Assembly (NCBI GenBank): GCA_964646815.1
Contig: CAZYFH010000012.1
Span: 23,332-87,331, forward strand
Source of the DNA: CAZYFH01 sp964646815
GTDB taxonomy: Bacteria; Acidobacteriota; Vicinamibacteria; Vicinamibacterales; UBA8438
DNA: 64,000 bases
Reading direction: 5' to 3'
A program made the translations under genes and the position numbers. Below the pieces are notes generated by a model. It ran no database searches and was not told the DNA's origin. It worked only from the letters and a program-made list of their open reading frames with translations. Below are positions 1 to 8,890 of the stretch, in pieces; position 1 is the first letter of the stretch, and each line of letters opens with the position of its first letter.

Positions 1-1
1 T

Positions 2-103
2 GACGAGATGGCGCACGCGTGGGTCAATGTGACCTACTTCACTGATGAGGACTACGAGGCTGAGGTGGAGAAGCGCGAGGTGGCAAGAGCCGACGAGAAC
101 TAG
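2..103 (+). CDS. C-terminal end of an unidentified protein (partial)
   Basis: Only the last 33 codons lie inside the window, read in the frame that ends with TAG at 101-103. The tail is strongly acidic and charged, with DEDYEAEVEKREVARADEN at the C-terminus, so it is soluble and probably surface exposed. It is not shadowed by a better reading frame. The family cannot be told from so short a piece. Two small hairpins follow, which fits the end of a transcription unit. Confidence 0.5.
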   Translation, partial: DEMAHAWVNVTYFTDEDYEAEVEKREVARADEN

Positions 104-137
104 TGGCCATCCGTAGGGCAGGGCGTCAGCCGTGCCT

Positions 138-192
138 CGCAGGGATGAAGCCCTGCGCCATGACACCACGCTGGAGCCCAGAATTTTGGGCT
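138..192. terminator. Pair of short hairpins after the first gene
   Basis: Two inverted repeats lie in the spacer. CGCAGGG (138-144) pairs with CCCTGCG (151-157) around a 6-nt loop. AGCCCA (175-180) pairs with TGGGCT (187-192) around GAATTT. There is no long T-run, so this may be a terminator or a REP-like repeat rather than a classic intrinsic terminator. Confidence 0.4.
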
Positions 193-219
193 TCGCGGAG
201 GGTCAGAGTAACGATACCG

Positions 220-1095
220 ATGTGGCTCGTGCGTTTCCTTGTCCCGCTCATCGCAGTCGCGCTCATGGTAGGACCGGCGGTGGTTGCCGAGGCGCAACCG
301 CCCAGAGCACCCCTGCCACTGGAACCAGAGGGCGATCGCGGCGAGGCAGTGTTTCCGGCTCTCGAGGGCTGGTACCGCAACGCCGACGGCAGCTACACGA
401 TCCTGCTCGGCTACTTCAACCGGAACATGGTGCCGGTCGACATCCCAGTGGGACCCGACAATCAGATCCAACCGGGCGGACCCGACATGGGGCAGCCGTC
501 GCATTTTCTCCCCCGTCGCGGCTGGGGGGTGTTCGCGGTCACCGTGCCAGAGGACTTCGGTGACACGAGGCTCACGTGGACGCTCGTCGCCAACAATCAG
601 CGGTCCGAGGTGTCGTTCTGGTTAAACCCCCCCTACTACGTCGATCCGTTCTTGAATCGGGCGAACGGCAACGAGCCGCCGATGCTCACGGTGAGATCTG
701 GAGGGGGCGAGCATCAGGGGCCGCCGCGAGGCATTGCGACGACCTACATCGCCACGGTCGGGGAGCCACTGGTTCTGACCGCATGGGCCCGCGATAAGCC
801 GCTCGTTGTGCCACCGCCGCCGCGCCGCAATCGCGGCGGTCAGCGACGCGAGCGTCCGCCACTAAGCGTCACCTGGCGAAAATTCCGTGGGCCGGGCGAG
901 GTGACCTTCGATGAGGCGACGCACGAGTACGCGAGCCTCGAGGGCGGAGAGTCAACCGCCTCGGTCACGTTCGGCCAGCCAGGCGAGTACCGACTGGCGG
1001 CGACCGCCAACGACATCTCGGGGAACGGCGGTGGCGGCGACCAGTGTTGCTGGACGACGGCGCATGTCGACGTGACCGTGACTCGGCCGCGGTAG
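220..1095 (+). CDS. Secreted protein of unknown function with C-terminal Ig/PKD-like segment
   Basis: A 291-aa protein. I chose the ATG at 220 because it begins a clean Sec signal peptide (MWLVRFLVPLIAVALMVG, then AEA before QPP). The longer upstream reading from a GTG at 103 would bury this signal. The nearest purine-rich stretch (GGAGGG, 197-202) is rather far from the start. The mature protein has a proline- and arginine-rich middle (about 230-245). Its C-terminal stretch looks like a beta-sandwich repeat (SVTFGQPGEYRLAATAND), as in PKD or Ig-like folds. The last 20 residues contain a vicinal Cys pair (DQCCW). No enzymatic motif was recognised. It precedes the NHL propeller gene by about 70 bp and could be co-transcribed with it. 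Confidence 0.65.
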   Translation: MWLVRFLVPLIAVALMVGPAVVAEAQPPRAPLPLEPEGDRGEAVFPALEGWYRNADGSYTILLGYFNRNMVPVDIPVGPDNQIQPGGPDMGQPSHFLPRRGWGVFAVTVPEDFGDTRLTWTLVANNQRSEVSFWLNPPYYVDPFLNRANGNEPPMLTVRSGGGEHQGPPRGIATTYIATVGEPLVLTAWARDKPLVVPPPPRRNRGGQRRERPPLSVTWRKFRGPGEVTFDEATHEYASLEGGESTASVTFGQPGEYRLAATANDISGNGGGGDQCCWTTAHVDVTVTRPR

Positions 1096-1166
1096 ATTTT
1101 CGAGCTTGCATCCGAAGGGCTCTCGGTGTCACGCTTTGCGCAGCGGGTTTGGTGGGAGGAATCTAG

Positions 1167-2396
1167 ATGATCCGGAATTACAGCATTCTCGGTTTGGTGG
1201 TGCTCGCGGCGGTCGTCATCGCAGGTGGCGGCATGATGGAAGAGATGCCAGCCGAAGCAGCGATGGCAAATCAGGCGCCCGGCCCGACGACTGGCGACGG
1301 CGCTCCGATGTTCGAGGTCGATCCCTTCTGGCCGAAGCCGATGCCTAACAACTGGCTGCTTGGCTCGACGATCGGGGTGGCAGTCGATTCGCGCGATCAC
1401 GTCTGGATCGTGCACCGCGGCAACCTCAGCGCGAACGAGACGCCGGCCGCCCAGGACCCGGCGCTGGCCGACGAGTGCTGTGCGCCAGCACCGCCCATCC
1501 TCGAGTTCGATCCTGAGGGCAACCTCGTCGGTCACTGGGGTGGCCCGGGTGAGGGATACGACTGGCCTGATTCCAACCACGGCATCGCCCTCGACAACAT
1601 GGACAACGTCTGGATCGGCGGGAATGGCGGCGCCGACTCGCACGTGCTGAAGTTCACGCGGACAGGCGAGTTCCTGCTGCAGGTCGGGGAGCACGATCAC
1701 GAGGGTCCCGACAGCCTGTCGACGACCCGGTACTCGCAGGTAGCGAAGGTGAGATACGACGCCTCGGCGAACGAGGTGTACATCGCGGACGGCTATGGCA
1801 ACAAGCGCGTCGCGGTCGTCGATGCCGATACCGGCGAACTGAAACGGTTCTGGGGCGCCTACGGCAACGAGCCGAGCGACGCCGCGCTGCCGCGCTACGA
1901 CCTTGCCGGCGCACCGGCGCACGGCGCCGTCAGCACCGATAAGTCTGGCACGCCACAGTTCCGGAACCCGGTGCACTGCGCAGATCCCACAAACGATGGG
2001 CTCGTCTACGCATGCGACCGTCCCGGGAATCGCGTCCAGGTCTTCCAGACCGACGGCACCTTCGTCGAGGAGATCTACCTGAAGACGCAGACCCTCGGTG
2101 CGGGAGCCGTCTGGGACATCGCGTTCTCGCGTGACCCCGACCAGACCTTCGCGTACGTCGCCGATGGGATGAACGAGAAAGTGCACGTCCTGCGCCGCAA
2201 GCCGCTCGAGTACCTTTACAGCTTTGGCCGCGGCGGTCGGATGGCCGGACAGTTCTACGGCACGCACAGCATCGAGACTGACTCGCAGGGGAACATCTAC
2301 ACGACGGAGACCTACGAGGGGAAGCGCGTCCAGAAGTTCGTCTACAAGGGGATGGGGAACCCGACGGGCGACATTGGCGTCGCCTGGCCGCAGTAG
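1167..2396 (+). CDS. Secreted NHL-repeat beta-propeller protein
   Basis: A 409-aa protein with an N-terminal signal or anchor (MIRNYSILGLVVLAAVVIAG) and a strong ribosome site (GGGAGGA) just upstream. Repeated NHL-type blades are visible, for example GVAVDSRDHVWIVHRGN, GIALDNMDNVWIGGNGG and VYIADGYGNKRVAVVD, ending near GRMAGQFYGTHSIETDSQGN. This is the six-bladed propeller fold of the peptidyl-alpha-hydroxyglycine amidating lyase superfamily, which is heavily expanded in these bacteria. Most such members have no proven enzyme activity. Paralogues in this window are at 56420-57478 and 62238-63365. A strong hairpin terminator follows. Confidence 0.8.
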   Translation: MIRNYSILGLVVLAAVVIAGGGMMEEMPAEAAMANQAPGPTTGDGAPMFEVDPFWPKPMPNNWLLGSTIGVAVDSRDHVWIVHRGNLSANETPAAQDPALADECCAPAPPILEFDPEGNLVGHWGGPGEGYDWPDSNHGIALDNMDNVWIGGNGGADSHVLKFTRTGEFLLQVGEHDHEGPDSLSTTRYSQVAKVRYDASANEVYIADGYGNKRVAVVDADTGELKRFWGAYGNEPSDAALPRYDLAGAPAHGAVSTDKSGTPQFRNPVHCADPTNDGLVYACDRPGNRVQVFQTDGTFVEEIYLKTQTLGAGAVWDIAFSRDPDQTFAYVADGMNEKVHVLRRKPLEYLYSFGRGGRMAGQFYGTHSIETDSQGNIYTTETYEGKRVQKFVYKGMGNPTGDIGVAWPQ

Positions 2397-2430
2397 CCTC
2401 CTTGCGGGTTACCTCGTGACGTCAGTTCAG

Positions 2431-2464
2431 AAAGGCCGGGCGCAACCGCCCGGCCTTTCGTTTG
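2431..2464 (+). terminator. Intrinsic terminator after the NHL gene
   Basis: A perfect 12-bp stem (AAAGGCCGGGCG, 2431-2442, pairing with 2447-2458) closes a 4-nt CAAC loop and is followed by CGTTTG. It separates the propeller gene from the cytochrome gene. Confidence 0.8.
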
Positions 2465-2522
2465 TCGAGTCGCGGGTGTCTGGTTTATTGTCGGAGCGGG
2501 GCCGATGACACGGGGGAGCAGG

Positions 2523-2996
2523 ATGCGACAGACCGGGTGGTTGCTCGTTGGGGTCGTCGTGGGGATGGTCGGCTGTGGCGCCGAGGCGCCGGCAGGTCCA
2601 CCGCTGGACATGAGTCATTCCGTCCAAGATCTGATGTCCGGAATGATCGATCCGGCTGCCGACGTCCTATGGGACGCTGTTGGTACTACCTTGGACGTGA
2701 ACGGCGAGACGTATTGGGAGCCGGAAACCGAAGAAGACTGGATTGCCGTCCGGGCCGCAGCGATGACCATCAAGGAGTCGGCCAACCTCTTGATGCTCGG
2801 CGATCGGCCTCGTGATCAAGAAGGGTGGATGCGCCACTCCCGGGAGATGGCTGACGCCGCTGAGGTGGCGCTCCAGGCGGTCGCGGCGCGCGACGCCGAC
2901 CGGGTATTCGACGTTGGGGAAACGGTCTACAACACCTGCAACACTTGCCACAGTCTGTACTGGATCGGGGACGAAGAGCGCGGTCGGATTCAGTAG
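2523..2996 (+). CDS. Lipoprotein cytochrome c'-type protein, single C-terminal heme
   Basis: A 157-aa protein. The start at 2523 is set by the GGGGGAGCAGG ribosome site directly upstream. A second ATG at 2505 overlaps that site. The N-terminus is a lipoprotein signal with the Cys following GMVG, so the protein should be anchored on the periplasmic face of a membrane. The only CxxCH heme motif (CNTCH, about residues 139-143) is near the C-terminus, as in the four-helix cytochrome c'/c556 family. The rest is helical with many Met and Ala residues. A paralogue lies at 14045-14569. The likely role is periplasmic electron transfer; the partner is unknown. Confidence 0.75.
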   Translation: MRQTGWLLVGVVVGMVGCGAEAPAGPPLDMSHSVQDLMSGMIDPAADVLWDAVGTTLDVNGETYWEPETEEDWIAVRAAAMTIKESANLLMLGDRPRDQEGWMRHSREMADAAEVALQAVAARDADRVFDVGETVYNTCNTCHSLYWIGDEERGRIQ

Positions 2997-3033
2997 ACGA
3001 TAGCCGGCCGCGGGCGAGCGCCGTAGCCTGGTC

Positions 3034-3435
3034 CTAACGACATACCGTCGCGTCGAGGCTCTGCGTGCCCGCGTTCCTGGGCGATACGTGCGCCGCGTTC
3101 AACAGATACAGCCGGTAGGTTCCGGGGTCTCGTCCGGGATTGCCACAAAGCGTCACCTGATCCCCGCGTTGGAGCGCGTAGGCGCTGAGTCCTTGACGCT
3201 GAAGCCGTTCCGCTGCCCGCCACTCGACGGCCCACGTCCGGACGTATCCGTTGTGCTCGTGCACCAGGACGTGGAGTACAGAGTGGGGATTGTCGAACAA
3301 GAAGGATTCCACCTTCCCCTCGATCGTCACCGTCCGCTCGACGTCGTATATCTCCGAGATCGCGTGGTGGGCATGGACCGGGAGGCCTACCAGAATGAGG
3401 GCGATCGGAGCTAGCAAATGCAGGGTCGGTTTCAT
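3034..3435 (-). CDS. DUF6152 family secreted protein
   Basis: A 133-aa protein. I chose the ATG at 3435 because it begins a Sec signal (MKPTLHLLAPIALILVGLPVHA). The mature protein starts with the family hallmark HHAISEIYD and has the conserved turn GKVESFLFDNPHS, then a short beta-rich domain with NPGRDPGTYRLYLLNA. DUF6152 proteins are small periplasmic beta-barrel-like proteins of unknown function, frequent in Acidobacteriota and Proteobacteria. A second member is at 16808-17221. The gene is convergent with the cytochrome gene before it and divergent from the two-component operon. Confidence 0.75.
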   Translation of the reverse strand: MKPTLHLLAPIALILVGLPVHAHHAISEIYDVERTVTIEGKVESFLFDNPHSVLHVLVHEHNGYVRTWAVEWRAAERLQRQGLSAYALQRGDQVTLCGNPGRDPGTYRLYLLNAAHVSPRNAGTQSLDATVCR

Positions 3436-3651
3436 GGGTCGTGTTCCACAAAGTCCGAGTCTCGCGGACGCGCCCGTACTCGCCACGTGCGACCGCCAGT
3501 CTCGGTATCATAGTGTGAAGACGGCCGACACGGTTCCTGAAGTTTGCCTGAACTGTTTCAGTTCGGGCAGCCGGCACGTAATGGCCTCGAGCGGATGCCT
3601 ATCACCACTTCGCCGTCCTCTGGAACCCCGGTCCGCGCGGACGAGGGGACG

Positions 3652-4344
3652 ATGCGGACGCCACGCGTACTCGTTGTGGAGGACGAGCAAAAGGTCGCTA
3701 ACGCCCTTCGTCAGGGGCTAGCGGGCGAGGGCTACGAGGTGGTCTGTGAGTCGTCGGGCGAGTCGGCATTCTTTCGCTTGACGACCGATCACTTCGACGT
3801 GGTCCTTCTCGATCTCACACTGCCAGGGCGGGATGGCCTCGAGATTCTCTCGACGGCGCGCCAGCAAGGTCTCGACACGCCGGTGGTGGTGCTGACAGCG
3901 CGAAATGACACGGTGGACCGAGTCCTCGGCCTCGACGCCGGGGCGGATGACTATCTCGTCAAGCCCTTCGCGTTCGCCGAGCTGCTGGCGCGTATTCGCG
4001 CCGTCGCCCGACGCGGGCGGGTCGCCGATTCCGACCGCTTGAGCATCGACACGCTGGAGATCGATCGCGCTCGACGAGCGGTTACGCGTTCCGGCCAGGC
4101 GGTGGAGCTGACTTCCAAGGAGTTCGACTTGTTGCACCACCTCGCACGGTACCCACGACAGGTTGTATCGCGCGATACCCTGGCACGCGAGGTCTGGCGC
4201 GAGACGGCGCGCAGCACGACGCTCGACAACGTCATTGACGTCCATATGTCGAGGCTGCGACGGAAGGTCGACGTTGACCAGCCGGTGAAGCTGATTCATA
4301 CGGTCCGTGGCGTCGGGTTTGTGCTGCGCGAGGGAACACCGTGA
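3652..4344 (+). CDS. OmpR/PhoB-family response regulator
   Basis: A 230-aa DNA-binding regulator. The ATG at 3652 follows a GAGGGG ribosome site and gives a standard receiver start (VLVVEDEQ). Acidic residues E10, D11 and the phospho-acceptor D54 (VVLLDLTLPG) are present, as are the Thr of VVVLTARND and the Lys of YLVKPF. The C-terminal half is a winged helix ending HTVRGVGFVLRE. The stop overlaps the kinase start by 4 bp (GTGA), so the pair is translationally coupled. The two TonB-dependent receptor genes downstream share a palindromic promoter block, and this regulator is the natural candidate to bind it. That link is inference. Confidence 0.93.
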   Translation: MRTPRVLVVEDEQKVANALRQGLAGEGYEVVCESSGESAFFRLTTDHFDVVLLDLTLPGRDGLEILSTARQQGLDTPVVVLTARNDTVDRVLGLDAGADDYLVKPFAFAELLARIRAVARRGRVADSDRLSIDTLEIDRARRAVTRSGQAVELTSKEFDLLHHLARYPRQVVSRDTLAREVWRETARSTTLDNVIDVHMSRLRRKVDVDQPVKLIHTVRGVGFVLREGTP

Positions 4345-5714
4345 CGCCGCGATGGTTGCCGCACACGCTACGCGTGCGTCTCACGGCGTGGCATGTTTCG
4401 GTCATGGTCGTAGTGCTCGCAATCTATGCGTCCATGGTCCTCCTGATCGTGACACGGAGCGCGTCGACCACACTCGACGGTCAGCTCCGGAGCGATTACC
4501 GATGGGCGGCGGAGATGGCGCTGCAGGGTCCGGACGGGTCGCTGTCGTGGTTTGACGGTGACCCGGGGAGTGAGGGGAGTCCGTGGCTGCAGGTGTGGAC
4601 GCCCGAGGGTCGGTTGATCTATCGCACGGCGGTCGCTCAACGATTGCCCGTCCCCGAAAGCGAAGCCTTGGTCGACGGCGCCGACGACGAGATCGTGTCG
4701 GTGCCGGCGGGTCCTGTCCCGTTTCGGCTGCTGGGTGGGCGCACCACGATCGGCGACGAGCCGGTCGTCATCCAGGTCGGCCGTTCGGAAGCGCTCATGC
4801 GACGCGAGATCAGCGACCTGGCGTTCGTGTTGATTCTTGGATTGCCGCTGAGCGTGGCGGCCGCCGGTGTAGGCGGGTACTACTTGGCGCGGCGCGCCCT
4901 GGCGCCGCTGGATCGGATGACGGATCGCGCTCGGGCGATCACGGCAACACAGCTCAGCGAGCGGTTGCCTATCGGCAATACGAAGGACGAGCTGGGGCGG
5001 CTGGCCTCGGTCTTCAACGAGACCCTGGGTCGACTCGAGTCGTCGTTCAGGCAGATGCGGCGGTTCACGGCCAACGTGTCGCACGAGCTCCGGACGCCGC
5101 TCACGGCTATTCGGAGCGTCGGCGAGGTTGGCCTGCGCGAGCGTCGCGACGCCGCCGCCTACCGGGCCGTCATTGAGAGCATGCTTGAGGATACCGACCG
5201 TTTGACCTGTCTCATCGATCGGTTGTTGACCGTGTCGCGATCGGACCACAGTGACAAGACGCTCTCGGCCGACGCCATTGACCTCGGCGATCTCGCCGAC
5301 AACGTGACGACGCATCTCGGCGTGCTGGCCGAGGAGAAGCAGCAATCCATGGTCGTCGAGCGCGCAGGTCATCCCACCTGCCACGGCGACCAGATCGTGC
5401 TCCGACAGGCCGTCATCAACCTCGTCGACAACGCCATCAAATACACGCCCGTCGGTGGCGCGATCCGCGTCCGGGTTGCTGAGCTGGCGACCGGCTGCGT
5501 CCTGGAAGTCAGCGACACCGGGCCCGGCATTCCCGAGGGACAGGCGCCACAGATGTTCGACCGACTGTACCGTGGACAGTCGCCCGATGAGCGCGGCGGA
5601 AGCGGCCTCGGGCTCGCCATCGCGCGCTGGGCAGTCGAATCCAATCAGGGTCAGCTGAGCTACGAGCCGCGGAACGGTCGCGGCAGCACGTTTCGCATCG
5701 AGCTGCCGATTTGA
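4341..5714 (+). CDS. Membrane sensor histidine kinase (HAMP, HisKA, HATPase)
   Basis: A 457-aa protein starting at a GTG that overlaps the regulator stop. It has a transmembrane segment at about residues 18-38, a periplasmic sensor region to about 155, a second membrane segment around 158-182, then a HAMP domain. The phospho-accepting His is about residue 248 in ANVSHELRTPL. The ATP-binding boxes are intact: N box (NLVDNAIKYTP), G1 (DTGPGIPEG), F box (MFDRLYRGQ) and G2 (GGSGLGLAIA). The periplasmic domain has no recognised ligand motif. Its position next to two receptor genes suggests sensing of a nutrient, metal or envelope signal linked to outer-membrane uptake. Confidence 0.93.
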   Translation: MTPRWLPHTLRVRLTAWHVSVMVVVLAIYASMVLLIVTRSASTTLDGQLRSDYRWAAEMALQGPDGSLSWFDGDPGSEGSPWLQVWTPEGRLIYRTAVAQRLPVPESEALVDGADDEIVSVPAGPVPFRLLGGRTTIGDEPVVIQVGRSEALMRREISDLAFVLILGLPLSVAAAGVGGYYLARRALAPLDRMTDRARAITATQLSERLPIGNTKDELGRLASVFNETLGRLESSFRQMRRFTANVSHELRTPLTAIRSVGEVGLRERRDAAAYRAVIESMLEDTDRLTCLIDRLLTVSRSDHSDKTLSADAIDLGDLADNVTTHLGVLAEEKQQSMVVERAGHPTCHGDQIVLRQAVINLVDNAIKYTPVGGAIRVRVAELATGCVLEVSDTGPGIPEGQAPQMFDRLYRGQSPDERGGSGLGLAIARWAVESNQGQLSYEPRNGRGSTFRIELPI

Positions 5715-5753
5715 TCGCGCTCGCGTTGCCGTGCCGGGCGTCCATCCCATCGT

Positions 5754-5811
5754 CCCTGACGAAAAGTTCATGAACTCTGCAGGGACGTGCCCGCGGGGTG
5801 TTCGCTAGACT
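5754..5811 (+). promoter_or_regulatory. Palindromic promoter block of the first TonB receptor gene
   Basis: The 12-bp perfect palindrome AGTTCATGAACT (5765-5776) is flanked by CCCTG (5754-5758) and CAGGG (5780-5784). A -10-like TAGACT follows at 5806-5811. A 36-bp stretch (5754-5789) is 26/36 identical, without gaps, to 9131-9166 ahead of the second receptor gene, and CAGGG-to-TAGACT spacing is 26 bp in both. Confidence 0.6.
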
Positions 5812-5901
5812 GATCTTCAGTGCGGCGTCGAGTTTGACGCGTTGTCTTGCCTACTCGATCGCTCCAGCCCGCAATGCGGCCGTTCCAGCAACGAGAGAGT
5901 G

Positions 5902-8373
5902 ATGATGGACTGGATGAGAGCCTTGGATGTCGCGGCGGTGGCGCGACGATCGGCCGCCACGCGATGCGCGGTCGCCGCGGTAATGGTTGGCGTGATGATG
6001 GCCGGTTCGCCACCGCTCTCGGCGGCGCAAGGTGAGGGCGCCGTATCCGGCACGGTCGTCGATCCGCTCGGAATGCGATTGCCGGCGACCGTTTCCCTGC
6101 TGCAGGACGAAGAGGCGGTGAGCGAACAGGATACCGATGCGAACGGCGCCTTCCGGTTTGATGGGCTCGCCGCAGGGCGGTACCGAGTCGAAGGCCGCGC
6201 GCTGGGGTTCGCCGTGGCGGTGTCCCCCACGGTTTTCGTTGGTGCCACCTCCGAGGTGCGTGTCGATCTCTCGCTACAGATCGGCCCGATCGAGCAGCAC
6301 GTCGTCGTCACCGCCGCGGCCGTCGATCTCCCGCAGTCACAAAGCGGGTCGCCAGTTACCGTGATCGACCGCGACTTACTCGAGCAGTTCGGTAAGGCCG
6401 ACGTGCTTGAGGTGCTGCGTCTGGTCCCCGGCGCGTCCGTGGTACAGACCGGCGCGCGCGGATCGACGACGTCGATCTTCCTCCGCGGTGGCGGCGGCAA
6501 TTTTAACAAGGTGCTGATCGATGGCGTGCCCGCCAACGACATCGGTGGTGCGTTTGACTTCGGTGCCTTCGCGATGGCGGGTGTGGAGCAACTGGAGGTG
6601 CTGCGTAGCGCCAACAGCGTAATTTACGGCCCCGATGCGCTGAGTGGTGTGATCAGCCTCACGACCCGGCGCGGCGATACGCGACGACCGGAGCTGACGT
6701 ACGCAATCGACGGCGGTAACCTGGCGACGGTTCGCAACGAGTTGTCGGTGGGCGGGGTCGCCGGCCGGTTTGACTACTTCCTCGATGTGTCGCGGTTCGA
6801 CACCGACAACGATCTGGCGAACAATGAGTATCGGAACGACTCGGTGGCGGGGCGCTTCGGGGTCAGGCTCGCGCGTGCGACCGATCTGAACGCCACCGTT
6901 CGGCACACCAAGGCCGACCTCGGTCTTCCCGGCGCGGTCCTGTTTAACGGAATCACTAACGACTCGTCCCAGTCGAACGACTTGATGTTCCTGAGCGTCA
7001 ACGCGCGCTCGCAGGTCACCAATCGTTTGCAGACCAATGTCCAGTTGTCGTCGATGGACAGTGGCTACCGTTTCGTCGACCCTGCGCCCACCGGCAAGCC
7101 GTTCGACCCGTTCGGGTTTGGCGCCCATTTCCTCGGCGACGAGGTGACGGTCGTCGGCGCGAACGGCTACCAGGCCACAGGGCGAGCAATCCTGGATTTC
7201 GGCGGAGTCTACCCGTTGGTATACGAAGCCAACTCGGCGCGGCGGATGGTGTCCGGACAGGCGGACTACTACGTGAACGAGGCCTTCGACGTGTCGGCCG
7301 GTGTCCGACTCAACCGCGAGGAGGGCGTCGCGGGAACGTCGGCCACGACCGAGCGTACCAACGTCGGCTCGTTCGTCGAGGCTCGCTGGGCCGTCGGGTA
7401 CCGGCTCCACCTCACCGGGGGCGTCGGGTTTGAACACAACGACCTATTTGGCTACGCGACGACGCCACGGCTCTCGGTGGCGTTCTACGCGCGGCCGCCG
7501 TCGCCGACGGCGACCGGGGCGCTTAGCGACACCAAGCTGACCTTCAACGTCGGGCGTGGCATCAAGGCGCCGGGAGTGTTAGACGAACAATCATCCCTAT
7601 TTGCGCTGCTGCCCGGCGTGCCCGGGGGGATCGATCCCGGGGACCGGATCGGGCCGGAACGCAGCCGCAACATCGATGTAGGGATCGAGCAAGCGTTGTG
7701 GGGCAGGCGCGCCCGCGTGCGTGTTGCCTATTTTCACAACGAGTTCGACGATCTGATCGAGTTCGTCAGCAAGTTTGCGCTGCCACAACTCGGCGTGCCC
7801 ACGGAGGTCGCCGCGGGGGTGCCGTTTGGCGCAACGGTGAACGCGTCGTCGTACCGGGCCCAGGGAATCGAGACGTCGATCGATCTGTCGGTCGGCGACG
7901 TGCGGGTGGCGGCGTCGTACACCTACGTCGACGCGATCGTCACGGAGTCGTTCTCCGGGAGCGCACTCTTTCCCTCTATCAACCCCGCGTTCCCCGACAT
8001 CGAGATCGGTCAGTTCTCTCCGCTCGTTGGTGCCCGCCCGTTCCGGCGTCCTGCCCACTCCGGCAGCCTCTTCGCGTCCTACCTCCGTGGGCCCGCGCAG
8101 GTGACGCTCACCGGGTACTTCGTCGGCAAGTCCGACGACAGCACGTTCCTCTCGGATGCCTTCTTCGGGCCGTCGCTCCTCTTGCCGAACCGGGACCTCA
8201 TCGCGGGCTATCAGAAGGCTGATTTGAGCGGCTCCTATCGCGTCCACCGTCGGCTGCGATGGTACGCCAGCATCGAGAATCTGCTCGACCAGGGTTACAC
8301 GGCGGCAGCCGGCTTCCCGGCGTTGCCGCTCACGTTCCGTAGCGGACTTTCGGTAACGCTCGGGGGCGACTAG
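5902..8373 (+). CDS. TonB-dependent outer-membrane receptor with carboxypeptidase-like N-terminal domain
   Basis: An 823-aa protein. The tandem ATG at 5902 is preferred because it begins a long signal peptide ending near SAAQGEG. A carboxypeptidase regulatory-like beta-sandwich comes first (SGTVVDPLGMRLPATVS to about residue 100). The plug domain follows (VTVIDRDLLEQFGKADVLEVL, then LIDGVPANDIGG and the closing LRSANSVIYGPDALSGVISL). The rest is a beta-barrel with BtuB-like features. The protein ends GLSVTLGGD without the usual terminal aromatic residue. It imports an unidentified ligand across the outer membrane using TonB energy. It lies directly downstream of the two-component system, about 190 bp after the kinase. 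Confidence 0.9.
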   Translation: MMDWMRALDVAAVARRSAATRCAVAAVMVGVMMAGSPPLSAAQGEGAVSGTVVDPLGMRLPATVSLLQDEEAVSEQDTDANGAFRFDGLAAGRYRVEGRALGFAVAVSPTVFVGATSEVRVDLSLQIGPIEQHVVVTAAAVDLPQSQSGSPVTVIDRDLLEQFGKADVLEVLRLVPGASVVQTGARGSTTSIFLRGGGGNFNKVLIDGVPANDIGGAFDFGAFAMAGVEQLEVLRSANSVIYGPDALSGVISLTTRRGDTRRPELTYAIDGGNLATVRNELSVGGVAGRFDYFLDVSRFDTDNDLANNEYRNDSVAGRFGVRLARATDLNATVRHTKADLGLPGAVLFNGITNDSSQSNDLMFLSVNARSQVTNRLQTNVQLSSMDSGYRFVDPAPTGKPFDPFGFGAHFLGDEVTVVGANGYQATGRAILDFGGVYPLVYEANSARRMVSGQADYYVNEAFDVSAGVRLNREEGVAGTSATTERTNVGSFVEARWAVGYRLHLTGGVGFEHNDLFGYATTPRLSVAFYARPPSPTATGALSDTKLTFNVGRGIKAPGVLDEQSSLFALLPGVPGGIDPGDRIGPERSRNIDVGIEQALWGRRARVRVAYFHNEFDDLIEFVSKFALPQLGVPTEVAAGVPFGATVNASSYRAQGIETSIDLSVGDVRVAASYTYVDAIVTESFSGSALFPSINPAFPDIEIGQFSPLVGARPFRRPAHSGSLFASYLRGPAQVTLTGYFVGKSDDSTFLSDAFFGPSLLLPNRDLIAGYQKADLSGSYRVHRRLRWYASIENLLDQGYTAAAGFPALPLTFRSGLSVTLGGD

Positions 8374-8409
8374 TCAGAGAGTCTGCGTCGCCGCTGCTAA
8401 GCTGTACTT

Positions 8410-8730
8410 GTGTACCACGACGCCACCACCATGCTCCGCGGGTTGGGCGGGGCGATCTTCGCCTCGACGGCCGGGACCTGGCGCGCGGCGGCGGCGCTGA
8501 CCGCGGCCTTCCTCGTCGCTGCGCTCTGGTGGTAACCCGGTCCGGCCTGGAACGGCGAGCGCGCCCACAGCGCGCTCCGGGTCACACACAACCCGACGGC
8601 GTCGCTGATACCGGCGATACGCCCGTTGGGCGACCGGTTCGCGCTGGTCTGGAACGAGGATGTCCTGGCCGAGCGGGGCGACCACATCAACGGCGGCCGC
8701 TCCGAGATCGTGTTCGCCTTCGTACCCTAA
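8410..8730 (+). pseudogene. Decayed small membrane-protein gene with in-frame stop, cut at an inverted-repeat element
   Basis: One frame reads from a GTG at 8410 through a hydrophobic stretch (AAAALTAAFLVAALWW), meets TAA at 8533-8535, and continues in the same frame. That continuation runs for 64 codons with ordinary protein composition (NPTASLIPAIRPLGDRF, RSEIVFAFVP) to TAA at 8728-8730. No frameshift is needed to join the halves. The second stop abuts the inverted-repeat element that starts at 8731, so the original 3' end may have been replaced by the insertion. The first half alone could instead be a real 41-aa membrane peptide. The family is unknown. Confidence 0.4.
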
Positions 8731-8890
8731 GTGGACTGTAACAGCTCTTTGTAGAGTGATTTCCGACCGGGACGCACCGCGTGCCAGCGGTGTTCCTCGG
8801 TCACATATACGGAACATGCTCCCTCGTCACGTCTTGCCAGCCTGGCGTCACGGCTCGGACCTCACTCCACAACTGGCTGTCACAGTCCAC
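8731..8890. mobile_element. Miniature inverted-repeat element, copy 1 (160 bp)
   Basis: The ends GTGGACTGTAACAG (8731-8744) and CTGTCACAGTCCAC (8877-8890) are inverted repeats matching at 13 of 14 positions. Similarity between the arms continues imperfectly for about 45 bp inward. There is no open frame for a transposase. The interior segment CCTCGTCACGTCTTGCCAG resembles the same part of the elements at 28569-28741 and 41474-41645, and all three share tip sequence of the form GTGGMCTGTRWC. Confidence 0.65.

Noticed and set aside
6376..7437. Long minus-strand open frames opposite the TonB receptor and other genes
   Set aside because: They are antisense shadows typical of high-GC coding DNA, rich in Arg/His/Val with no motifs or ribosome sites.
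8731..8890. Complete insertion sequence
   Set aside because: The element is only 160 bp with no transposase frame, so it is a miniature or foldback element at most.
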